DNA from: UBA1794 sp050946375
GTDB lineage: Bacteria > Bacteroidota > Bacteroidia > Bacteroidales > Bacteroidaceae
Direction: 5' to 3'
Assembly (NCBI GenBank): GCA_050946375.1
Contig: JBMNUT010000007.1
Coordinates: 1 to 64,000, forward strand
Length of the DNA stretch: 64,000 nucleotides
The translations under genes were made by a program, and so were the position numbers. Shown here in pieces: positions 8,083 through 15,025 of this stretch (positions are counted from its first letter, which is position 1; every line of letters begins with the position of its first letter). Below the pieces are notes generated by a model. It did not search any database and was not told where the DNA came from. It saw only the letters and a program-made list of their open reading frames with translations.

Positions 8083-9291
8083 ATGATCTCATTAGACAAG
8101 ATTTACCAAGCGTCGTATGTACTGAAAGAGGTAATCCGGCGCACCGATTTGATTGCAGCTCCCCAGATTGCGCCCAGCTGCGAACTCTATTTGAAACCGG
8201 AGAATTTGCAAATCACCGGCTCCTTCAAGATACGGGGTGCATACTACATGATTTCCCAGCTTAACGAAGCCGAGAAGAAACGCGGCGTCATTGCCTGCTC
8301 GGCCGGCAACCACGCGCAAGGCGTAGCGCTGGCCGCATCGAGAATGGGCATATCTTCGCTCATCTGCCTGCCCGACGGAGCACCGATTTCCAAGGTAGAA
8401 GCCACCAAGCGCCTGGGCGCGGAAATCTGCCTCGTGCCGGGAGTCTACGACGATGCCTACGCCCGCGCGCTGGAACTGAAGGAAGAAAAGGGGTATACCT
8501 TCGTGCATCCCTTCGACAACGAAGACGTTATTTGCGGACAGGGCACCATCGGTCTGGAATTGCTCAACCAGTTGCCCAACGCCGACATCGTATTCGTCCC
8601 CATTGGCGGAGGCGGTCTGGCCTCAGGCCTTGCATTCGCCATGAAGCAGCACAACCCTTCCATCAAAATCTACGGAGTCCAGGCCGAAGGAGCGCCCAGC
8701 ATGCTCAACTCACTGGAGCATGAACACATCGAATGCCTCCCCAGTGTTTCGACAATCGCCGACGGTATCGCCGTAAAGGAGCCCGGAGAGAACACATTCA
8801 CCCTGTGCAAACAATATTTGGACGGCATCGTTACCGTATCGGACGAAGAGATTGCCACAGCCATCCTGAGCCTTATCGAAAAACACAAACTCATTGCCGA
8901 AGGAGCGGGAGCCGTTTCCGTAGCCGCGGCCATGTTCCAGAAAGTTCCCATTGCCGGAAAGAAAGTGATCGCCGTGGTTTCCGGCGGAAACATCGACGTC
9001 AATATCCTTTCGCGCGTCATTACCCGCGGATTGCGCAAGAGCGGCCGCAACTGCGTGCTGACCGTGGCACTCGTCGACAAGCCGGGACAGCTCCTCGGCG
9101 TAGCGCAAATCATCGCAAAAGCCGGAGGCAACATCATCTCCGTCTACCACGAACGCTCCGGAAACAGCAGCGACGTGAACGGATGCTTCCTGCGCCTCGT
9201 GCTGGAAACGCGTAACGAAGAGCACATTCAGGAAATACGCCAGACGCTGACCCAGAACGGTTTCATCCTGGTGGACGAACTGTCTGACTGA
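8083..9291 (+). CDS. ilvA: Threonine ammonia-lyase (threonine dehydratase)
   Basis: A 402-residue PLP enzyme converting threonine to 2-oxobutyrate and ammonia, the first committed step to isoleucine. The PLP-lysine box GSFKIRGAYYM is near residue 46. The SAGNHAQGVA substrate loop is near 75, and the PLP-phosphate Gly-rich loop VPIGGGGLASG near 173. The C-terminal 80 residues (VLTVALVDKPGQLLGVAQIIAKAGGNI) form an ACT-like domain. The length matches the shorter, single-ACT class, so the feedback behaviour of the long E. coli IlvA cannot be assumed. A terminator follows. Confidence 0.92.
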   Translation: MISLDKIYQASYVLKEVIRRTDLIAAPQIAPSCELYLKPENLQITGSFKIRGAYYMISQLNEAEKKRGVIACSAGNHAQGVALAASRMGISSLICLPDGAPISKVEATKRLGAEICLVPGVYDDAYARALELKEEKGYTFVHPFDNEDVICGQGTIGLELLNQLPNADIVFVPIGGGGLASGLAFAMKQHNPSIKIYGVQAEGAPSMLNSLEHEHIECLPSVSTIADGIAVKEPGENTFTLCKQYLDGIVTVSDEEIATAILSLIEKHKLIAEGAGAVSVAAAMFQKVPIAGKKVIAVVSGGNIDVNILSRVITRGLRKSGRNCVLTVALVDKPGQLLGVAQIIAKAGGNIISVYHERSGNSSDVNGCFLRLVLETRNEEHIQEIRQTLTQNGFILVDELSD

Positions 9292-9313
9292 GCAGAGGCC
9301 ACCCAACAAAACA

Positions 9314-9360
9314 TCCGGCGCGCACTTCCCGCAACAGAAGTACGCGCCGGACTTTTTATA
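9314..9360 (+). terminator. Rho-independent terminator after ilvA
   Basis: The stem TCCGGCGCG (9314-9322) with CGCGCCGGA (9343-9351), extended by ACTTC/GAAGT inside, is followed by CTTTTTATA. Confidence 0.88.
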
Positions 9361-9373
9361 CCCCCGCCGCTTC

Positions 9374-9424
9374 CGGACAAAAGATGCGGCACTTCAACCG
9401 AAAAGGCGAGGCACTTTTTCCCGT
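9374..9424. repeat. CTTTT/AAAAG palindromic repeat tract (ilvA-rmuC)
   Basis: Two units, ACAAAAGATGCGGCACTT and CCGAAAAGGCGAGGCACTTTTT, lie between the convergent ilvA terminator and the rmuC stop. They are members of the dispersed family. Confidence 0.65.
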
Positions 9425-9428
9425 TTCC

Positions 9429-10850
9429 TCAGTCGCTTTTCCCCGCTTCCGGCAAGGCTTTATCCGCAATCTCCTCCTCATTCGGCATGAAGGACGAGGC
9501 AATGCGCTTCTTGGGGTTCAGCCCCATGTGGCGGAGCTGCTCAACCTGCACGAGCACGCTGCCCCGCCCGTCCTTAAGTTGCCCGTAGGCCCGCTCAAAC
9601 TGCTCCCGCGCACGGCCGATGGCCACGCCCACGGCCGAGAAAGTCTCGGTGAAAGTCACCACCTTCTCGTAGAGTTTCGTGCCGCGGTCCACAATTTTCT
9701 GCACATTCTGCGCCTGATATTCCCGTTTCCACAAGTCCAACGCCAGACGCAAAGCCGTAATCAGGTTCGTAGGGCTCATGAGTACCACCTTTTTGGCGTA
9801 AGCCTCGCTCCAGAGTTCCGGCACTTCCTGCAGAGCCAGCAGGTAAGCCGGCTCGGAAGGCATGAACATCATGACGAAATCGGGAGCTTTTGCGTCGTAA
9901 GCCGAGTAATCCTTGGCGCTCAGCTCGTCGATATGCTTGCGAACCGAGAGGATATGCTCCTTCAGCGCCTGCGCTCTTGCCGTGTCATCCGGTGCATTTA
10001 CGTAGGCCGCATAGGCCGTGAGCGAAACCTTGGAGTCGATTATCATTTCCCGCCCGCCGGGATAGCGGACAATAACGTCGGGCTGCATCCGGCTTCCCGT
10101 GTCTTCGTTGCGCAGGGGCAAGCCCGTCTCCTCGTCGCGCAGCACCTCCTGCACAAAGTAGTGCTCCCCTTCTTTCAGACCGGAAGCCTCCAGGATATGA
10201 GTCAGTATCATCTCGCCCCAATCGCCCTGCATTTTCGAGTCGCCCCGCAAGGCGCGCGCCAGATTGTTTGCATCTTCGCCCAGCCGGCCGCTGGCTTCCA
10301 CCAGATTCTTTATCTGCTCTTTCAGCGAGAAGCGCTGCCTGGCCTCGTCGCCGTATGCCTTTTCCACCTGCTCCTTGAAGCCTTTCAGGTCAGACTGCAA
10401 AGGCTGCAACAAATCGCCCACCTGCTTGCGGCTCAATTCGGAGAACTCCTTGGAATTGGCCTGCAGCAGGCGCGTCGAGATGTTCTCGAACTCCGTCGTC
10501 ATCCTGCGCTGCCGCACGGCGTCGGCCTCGCGCTCTTCTTCCAGACGACGGGCGAAAGCCGCTTCCTGCTCCTGCTTCTGGCGGGCAAAGCGGGTACGTT
10601 CGTCCTCAAGGCGCTGGGCAAACTCGTCCCGCAATGCCTGCATCCGCTGCTCCGCCTCTGCACGCACGCGCCCCAGCTCTGCTTCGGCCTGCTGGCGGCG
10701 TTGCTCCTCGGCCTCACGGAGCATGCGGTTTTCGGCCTCGAGGGCAGAACGGGCCGCCTCGGAGCGGGCGCTTCTGCGGGAAAGCAGGACGTAACAGACG
10801 GCTAACGCCACGGCAAGCGCCAAAACAAGAAGGAAAGAAAACAAATCCAT
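9429..10850 (-). CDS. rmuC: DNA recombination protein RmuC homologue
   Basis: A protein of about 473 residues. It starts with a membrane anchor (MDLFSFLLVLALAVALAVCYVLL), followed by a long charged coiled coil (about residues 30-200, Glu/Arg/Ala-rich). The RmuC nuclease-like domain follows, with conserved QGDWGEMILTHILEASGL near residue 215, MQPDVIVRYPGGREMIIDSKVSLTAY near 260 and MFMPSEPAYLLAL near 330. RmuC limits rearrangements at inverted repeats in E. coli; the mechanism is not settled. The ATG at 10850 is chosen because the hydrophobic anchor begins there, so seven upstream codons are dropped. Confidence 0.88.
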   Translation of the reverse strand: MDLFSFLLVLALAVALAVCYVLLSRRSARSEAARSALEAENRMLREAEEQRRQQAEAELGRVRAEAEQRMQALRDEFAQRLEDERTRFARQKQEQEAAFARRLEEEREADAVRQRRMTTEFENISTRLLQANSKEFSELSRKQVGDLLQPLQSDLKGFKEQVEKAYGDEARQRFSLKEQIKNLVEASGRLGEDANNLARALRGDSKMQGDWGEMILTHILEASGLKEGEHYFVQEVLRDEETGLPLRNEDTGSRMQPDVIVRYPGGREMIIDSKVSLTAYAAYVNAPDDTARAQALKEHILSVRKHIDELSAKDYSAYDAKAPDFVMMFMPSEPAYLLALQEVPELWSEAYAKKVVLMSPTNLITALRLALDLWKREYQAQNVQKIVDRGTKLYEKVVTFTETFSAVGVAIGRAREQFERAYGQLKDGRGSVLVQVEQLRHMGLNPKKRIASSFMPNEEEIADKALPEAGKSD

Positions 10851-10890
10851 AAGAACTAATTTGAAATACAACAGAATAAATCAGAAAAAA

Positions 10891-10972
10891 GGCGCAAGGC
10901 CCTGCGCAATTTGCCGCAAGGCTTTTCGGGAAAAGTACTGCATGTTTTTCCGAAAAGCGGCAGCACTTTTCA
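10891..10972. repeat. CTTTT/AAAAG palindromic repeat tract (rmuC-yjbQ)
   Basis: Three units including GCAAGGCTTTTCGGGAAAAG (10917-10936) and TTTTTCCGAAAAGCGGCAGC, ending in CACTTTT. They mix the two flavours of the family (GCAAGGC and GGCAC). The tract fills the space between yjbQ and rmuC on the minus strand. Confidence 0.7.
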
Positions 10973-11386
10973 TTCGCCCATGAGCGTGACGGACACCGTA
11001 CGCGCGCCACCCTCGTTGCGAAACTCGCAGAGATAAATGCCTTGCCACGTACCCAGGTTCAGACGGCCCTCGCGGATGGGTATCGTAACCGAAGCCCCGA
11101 GCAGCGAAGCCTTTATGTGTGCCGACATATCGTCGGGCCCTTCCAGCGTATGGCAGAAGTAGGGCGCTCCGTCGGGCACGGCGCGGCGGAAAAAGGCCTC
11201 GAAGTCCTGCCGCACGTCGGGGTCGGCATTTTCGTTCAGAGTCAAGGCGGCCGAAGTATGTTTCAGGAAGAGAACCATCACCCCGTTGCGGGGCAAACGC
11301 GGCACGCGCCGCATAATCTCACCCGTTACCAGGTGGAAACCGCGCGAATGGGGCGGCAGCTGAATGTCGAATGTATTACATTCCAT
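10970..11386 (-). CDS. YjbQ/UPF0047 family protein
   Basis: A 138-residue small protein of the UPF0047 family. Conserved features are FHLVTGEI, VMVLFLKHTSAALTLNENADPDVRQDFEAFF, then SAHIKASLLGASVTIPIREGRLNLGTWQGIYLCEFR. The His and Glu/Asp residues fit the family's metal-binding pocket. Some members show weak thiamine-phosphate synthase activity, but the physiological role is not established. The ATG at 11386 is chosen because the promoter element at 11412-11419 lies downstream of the most distal ATG (11452) and so excludes it. The ATG at 11398 remains possible. Confidence 0.85.
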   Translation of the reverse strand: MECNTFDIQLPPHSRGFHLVTGEIMRRVPRLPRNGVMVLFLKHTSAALTLNENADPDVRQDFEAFFRRAVPDGAPYFCHTLEGPDDMSAHIKASLLGASVTIPIREGRLNLGTWQGIYLCEFRNEGGARTVSVTLMGE

Positions 11387-11411
11387 AAGAAAATCCATGA
11401 AAAACTGCCGG

Positions 11412-11419
11412 CAAATATA
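11412..11419 (-). promoter_or_regulatory. -7 element of yjbQ (TATATTTG, minus strand)
   Basis: On the minus strand this is a perfect TAnnTTTG, 26 bp upstream of the chosen yjbQ start. It lies only 20 bp from the plus-strand -7 element of the divergent gene, so the two promoters must overlap. Confidence 0.6.
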
Positions 11420-11439
11420 GGTATTTATTTCTTTTAGCT

Positions 11440-11447
11440 TATCTTTG
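11440..11447 (+). promoter_or_regulatory. -7 element of the carboxynorspermidine dehydrogenase gene (TATCTTTG)
   Basis: A perfect TAnnTTTG, 46 bp before the start codon, divergent from and overlapping the yjbQ promoter region. Confidence 0.6.
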
Positions 11448-11493
11448 CCCAAGGAAATCCAGCATAGGACAAATATAAGACCCTTATAAGAAC

Positions 11494-12699
11494 ATGAGCA
11501 AAGTCATACTGATTGGTGCCGGAGGCGTAGGCACTGTAGTCGCACACAAGATGGCGCAAAACGCCGAAGTATTTACGGACATCCTGATAGCCAGCCGCAC
11601 CAAGTCGAAATGCGACGCGCTGGCCGAGGCAATAAGCAAGTACGGTAAAGGAGCGCGCATCAGCACTGCACAGGTGGACGCAGACAAGGTGGAAGAACTC
11701 GTAGCCCTTTTCCGCAGCTATCAGCCGGAAATCGTGGTTAACGTGGCACTTCCCTACCAAGACTTGACGATTATGGAGGCTTGCCTCGAGGCCGGCGTCA
11801 ATTACTTAGACACTGCCAACTACGAGCCCAAGGACGAAGCCCATTTCGAGTACAGCTGGCAGTGGGCCTACCGGGCGCGCTTCGAAAAAGCGGGGCTGAC
11901 TGCCATATTGGGCTGCGGCTTTGACCCGGGAGTCTCGGGCATTTTCACAGCTTATGCAGCGAAACACTATTTTGACGAGATACATTACCTGGATATCGTA
12001 GACTGTAATGCCGGAAACCACCACAAGGCTTTCGCAACGAACTTCAACCCGGAGATAAACATCCGCGAGATTACCCAGAAAGGGCGGTACTATGAAGACG
12101 GGAAATGGGTGGAAACCGACTCGTTGGAGATACACAAACCTCTCACATACCCGAACATCGGCCCACGCGAGAGCTACCTTCTCTACCACGAGGAGCTGGA
12201 GTCGCTCGTACAGAACTTCCCCACTATCAAAAGAGCGCGCTTCTGGATGACGTTCGGGCAGGAATATCTGACCCACTTGCGCGTCATTCAGAACATCGGC
12301 ATGGCACGCATCGACGAGATTGACTACAACGGACAGAAAATCGTGCCCATACAGTTCCTCAAAGCCGTCCTGCCCAATCCGCAAGACCTGGGCGAGAACT
12401 ACGAGGGAGAGACCAGCATCGGCTGCCGCATACGAGGCACAAAAGACGGTAAGGAGCACACCTATTATATATATAACAACTGCAGCCACCAGGAAGCCTA
12501 CCGCGAAACGGGCATGCAGGCCGTGAGCTATACCACGGGCGTACCCGCCATGATAGGCGCCATGCTCTACCTGAAAGGAATATGGAAGAAGCCCGGCGTG
12601 CACAACGTAGAGGAATTCGATCCCGACCCCTTCATGGAGCAACTCAACTGCCAAGGGCTTCCCTGGCATGAAGTATTCGACGGCGACCTGGAACTGTAG
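11494..12699 (+). CDS. Carboxynorspermidine/carboxyspermidine dehydrogenase
   Basis: A 401-residue member of the saccharopine dehydrogenase (LYS9-like) family. It has an N-terminal Rossmann motif VILIGAGGVGTVVAHKMA and a conserved AILGCGFDPGVSGIF near residue 140. HHKAFATNFNPEINIREITQKGRYYEDGKWVE and the C-terminal TTGVPAMIGAMLYLKG also match. In Bacteroides this enzyme reductively condenses diaminobutane or diaminopropane with aspartate semialdehyde, in the alternative spermidine pathway. The decarboxylase partner is not in the window. The protein is distinguished from true saccharopine reductase by close agreement with the gut Bacteroides family. Confidence 0.88.
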   Translation: MSKVILIGAGGVGTVVAHKMAQNAEVFTDILIASRTKSKCDALAEAISKYGKGARISTAQVDADKVEELVALFRSYQPEIVVNVALPYQDLTIMEACLEAGVNYLDTANYEPKDEAHFEYSWQWAYRARFEKAGLTAILGCGFDPGVSGIFTAYAAKHYFDEIHYLDIVDCNAGNHHKAFATNFNPEINIREITQKGRYYEDGKWVETDSLEIHKPLTYPNIGPRESYLLYHEELESLVQNFPTIKRARFWMTFGQEYLTHLRVIQNIGMARIDEIDYNGQKIVPIQFLKAVLPNPQDLGENYEGETSIGCRIRGTKDGKEHTYYIYNNCSHQEAYRETGMQAVSYTTGVPAMIGAMLYLKGIWKKPGVHNVEEFDPDPFMEQLNCQGLPWHEVFDGDLEL

Positions 12700-12707
12700 G
12701 CCTCGCC

Positions 12708-12798
12708 CCGAAAAGCTACCTCACTTTTTTCAAAAAGCGGCGGCACTTTTAGCCAAAAGTGCCGCCATTCTTCCCCAAAAGAACCTACACTTTTCATC
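12708..12798. repeat. CTTTT/AAAAG palindromic repeat tract (recA leader)
   Basis: Four units with a period of about 23 nt. CACTTTT or its variant occurs at about 12722, 12743, 12767 and 12788, alternating with CAAAAAGCGG, CAAAAGTGCC and CAAAAGAACC. The tract occupies nearly all of the 119 bp between the preceding stop and the recA start. No full TAnnTTTG promoter is visible in that gap. Confidence 0.75.
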
Positions 12799-12818
12799 CC
12801 AAGAGACACAACAACAAT

Positions 12819-13820
12819 ATGGCAGATACAGAGAAAGTCAAAGCCCTGCAAGCGGCTATGGACAAAATAGAGAAGAGCTTCGGCAAAGGCTCCATAATGA
12901 AACTCGGCGACGAGAGCGTAGAACCCGTCGCAGTCATCTCCACCGGTTCGATAGGACTCAATGCAGCCCTCGGAGTCGGCGGCTACCCCCGCGGACGAAT
13001 CATCGAGATTTACGGCCCGGAGTCCAGCGGTAAAACCACATTGGCCATACACGCCATCGCAGAAGCCCAGAAGGAAGGCGGAATTGCAGCCTTCATCGAC
13101 GCCGAACACGCCTTCGACCGTTTCTACGCGGAGAAGCTCGGCGTAGACGTCGACAACCTCCTTATTTCGCAACCCGACAACGGAGAGCAGGCACTGGAGA
13201 TAGCCGAACAGCTCATTCGCTCGGCGGCAATCGACATTATCGTCATCGACTCCGTGGCAGCCCTCACGCCCAAAGCCGAAATCGAAGGCGATATGGGCGA
13301 GAACAAGGTAGGCCTCCAGGCACGACTCATGTCGCAAGCCCTGAGAAAGCTGACGGCAGCCGTGAGCAAGTCAGGCACCTGCTGCATATTCATCAACCAG
13401 TTGCGCGAAAAAATCGGAGTGATGTTTGCCAACCCCGAGACCACTACCGGCGGAAACGCCCTGAAGTTCTACGCCAGCGTGCGCATCGACATACGCGGCG
13501 GGCAGCCCATTAAGGACGGAGACGAGGTACTGGGCAAGACAACGAAGATAAAGGTTGTGAAAAACAAAGTAGCGCCTCCCTTCCGCCGCGCCCAGTTCGA
13601 CATCATGTTCGGCGAGGGCATTTCCCGCTCCGGCGAGATCATCGACCTGGGAACCGACCTGGGAATCATCAAAAAGAGCGGCTCATGGTTCAGCTACAAC
13701 GATACGAAACTGGGCCAGGGACGCGACGCCGCCAAGCAACTCATCAAGGACAACCCCGAATTGGCGGAAGAACTGGAAAGCCTGATCATGGCCAAATTAC
13801 ACGAACACCACAACGCCTGA
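12819..13820 (+). CDS. recA: Recombinase RecA
   Basis: A 333-residue strand-exchange protein that also acts as co-protease in the SOS response. Walker A GPESSGKT is near residue 67, Walker B IIVIDSVAAL near 142, and loop L1 follows. The loop L2 region reads INQLREKIGVMFANPETTTGGNALKFYAS around residue 193. The ATG at 12819 (MADTEKVKALQAAMDKIEKSFGKGSIM) matches the family start; an in-frame ATG 20 codons upstream lies within the repeat tract and is rejected. It is followed at once by a compact terminator. Confidence 0.97.
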   Translation: MADTEKVKALQAAMDKIEKSFGKGSIMKLGDESVEPVAVISTGSIGLNAALGVGGYPRGRIIEIYGPESSGKTTLAIHAIAEAQKEGGIAAFIDAEHAFDRFYAEKLGVDVDNLLISQPDNGEQALEIAEQLIRSAAIDIIVIDSVAALTPKAEIEGDMGENKVGLQARLMSQALRKLTAAVSKSGTCCIFINQLREKIGVMFANPETTTGGNALKFYASVRIDIRGGQPIKDGDEVLGKTTKIKVVKNKVAPPFRRAQFDIMFGEGISRSGEIIDLGTDLGIIKKSGSWFSYNDTKLGQGRDAAKQLIKDNPELAEELESLIMAKLHEHHNA

Positions 13821-13826
13821 ATCCAC

Positions 13827-13852
13827 AACGGCAGCCCGCGGGCTGCCGTTTT
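13827..13852 (+). terminator. Rho-independent terminator after recA
   Basis: A perfect palindromic stem, AACGGCAGCCC/GGGCTGCCGTT, with a short loop and a T4 run. It ends 12 bp before the next ATG. Confidence 0.85.
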
Positions 13853-13864
13853 CGCTACCCCTTC

Positions 13865-14884
13865 ATGCCCAATCCGCACCGACTGTTCCTATCCCTCTGC
13901 CTGAGTCTTTTCCCGCTCCTGCTCATGGGAGAAGAAAAAAACGGCCTGTTTCCGGAATGGGTGGAGCGGCTCATCGGAAAATTCACAAAGGGTTCGGCCA
14001 TCGACACCGCGTATGTCACACGCGACACCTTCCGCTTCATCGTAAAACCCAAGCTCACCGGAACACTCGGCGAGTACACCTTCAAATGGAAGAGCGAGGG
14101 AAATGAAATATCCTTAGGCTCATCTCCGCAAATGAAGATAGGCGTCAACCTGACCTACCGCCACCTCACGCTCGGACTCTCGACCAACGTCGACCAGCTG
14201 CTCGGGCGAAAAAGCAAAAAGGAGATAGACTACAGCCTGAGCAGCTACGGCAACCGCTTCGGAGGCGAGCTGTTCTACACCACTTCCGACAACTATAACC
14301 TGCGCAACGAGCAGGCCGATGCCCGCTATCCACGGCTCCGCTGCTTCGAAAGCCAGCGTCTGCAGGGCAGCGCCTACTACGTTTTCAACCACCGCCGCTT
14401 CTCTTATCCCTGCACCATTACCCAAAGCTACTATCAGCGGCGCAGCTGCGGCAGTTTCCTCATAGGCGCCAACTTCAGCGCCCAGCGCCTCACGATGGAC
14501 GAAGGCAAGATTCCCGCCGATCTCCCGCCCGAATTCGACGGACTGGAGCAGATACCCCGCAAAACAAGCTACACAATCATCGGACTGAGCGTAGGATATG
14601 CCTACAACTGGGTACTGAAAAAGCGATGGACGCTGCACGCCTCGCTCATCGCCACCGTGCCCGTTTACGAAAAAGGCACGATTTCCTACACCGACCGCAA
14701 GGAAACCATCCGCTACAACCCGCTGAACACCAGTCCCGCCATGCGCTTCGGCGTACTTTACAACGGGCGTCATAACTTCGGCGGCCTGTCCATTTCCAAC
14801 AACTTCCAGCTCATACGCCACTCCTCCCTGCACATTTCCGACCTCTACTTCCGCGCACGGCTCTACTACGGCATGCGCTTCTAA
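13865..14884 (+). CDS. DUF4421 outer-membrane-like protein
   Basis: A 339-residue secreted protein. A signal peptide (MPNPHRLFLSLCLSLFPLLLMG) is followed by a soluble stretch GLFPEWVERLIGKFTKGSAIDTAYVTRDTFRFIVKPKL, then alternating aromatic/polar beta strands (HLTLGLSTNVDQLL, GELFYTTSDNYNL, GSAYYVFNHRRFSYP). It ends in an aromatic-Arg terminus, YFRARLYYGMRF. This is typical of the DUF4421 family, predicted beta-barrels of Bacteroidetes with no known function. The ATG at 13865 is chosen for its signal peptide; upstream codons in the same frame overlap recA and its terminator. Confidence 0.8.
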   Translation: MPNPHRLFLSLCLSLFPLLLMGEEKNGLFPEWVERLIGKFTKGSAIDTAYVTRDTFRFIVKPKLTGTLGEYTFKWKSEGNEISLGSSPQMKIGVNLTYRHLTLGLSTNVDQLLGRKSKKEIDYSLSSYGNRFGGELFYTTSDNYNLRNEQADARYPRLRCFESQRLQGSAYYVFNHRRFSYPCTITQSYYQRRSCGSFLIGANFSAQRLTMDEGKIPADLPPEFDGLEQIPRKTSYTIIGLSVGYAYNWVLKKRWTLHASLIATVPVYEKGTISYTDRKETIRYNPLNTSPAMRFGVLYNGRHNFGGLSISNNFQLIRHSSLHISDLYFRARLYYGMRF

Positions 14885-14893
14885 ATTATTCAT

Positions 14894-14960
14894 ACGGCAC
14901 TTTTCAGAAAAAGCACTGCAACTTTTCCCGAAAAGTGTCGCAACTTTCTGCAAAAACTAC
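14894..14960. repeat. CTTTT/AAAAG palindromic repeat tract
   Basis: Three to four units: GGCACTTTTCAGAAAAAGC, then ACTGCAACTTTTCCCGAAAAG, then GTGTCGCAACTTT and CTGCAAAAAC. The tract ends about 20 bp before the -7 promoter element of the next gene. Confidence 0.75.
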
Positions 14961-14981
14961 CCGCTATTATTTTCAAAACAT

Positions 14982-14989
14982 TATATTTG
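14982..14989 (+). promoter_or_regulatory. -7 promoter element (TATATTTG) of the HExxH protein gene
   Basis: A perfect TAnnTTTG, 36 bp before the chosen ATG. It lies directly after a repeat tract. Confidence 0.6.
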
Positions 14990-15025
14990 CAGCGAATAAA
15001 TTACTACGTTCGTAACAAAATCTTC

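Noticed and set aside
12708..12798. Possible CRISPR-like or SOS-box array before recA
   Set aside because: The units are degenerate and directly abutting, with no unique spacers, and do not match a known SOS operator; they belong to the dispersed repeat family.
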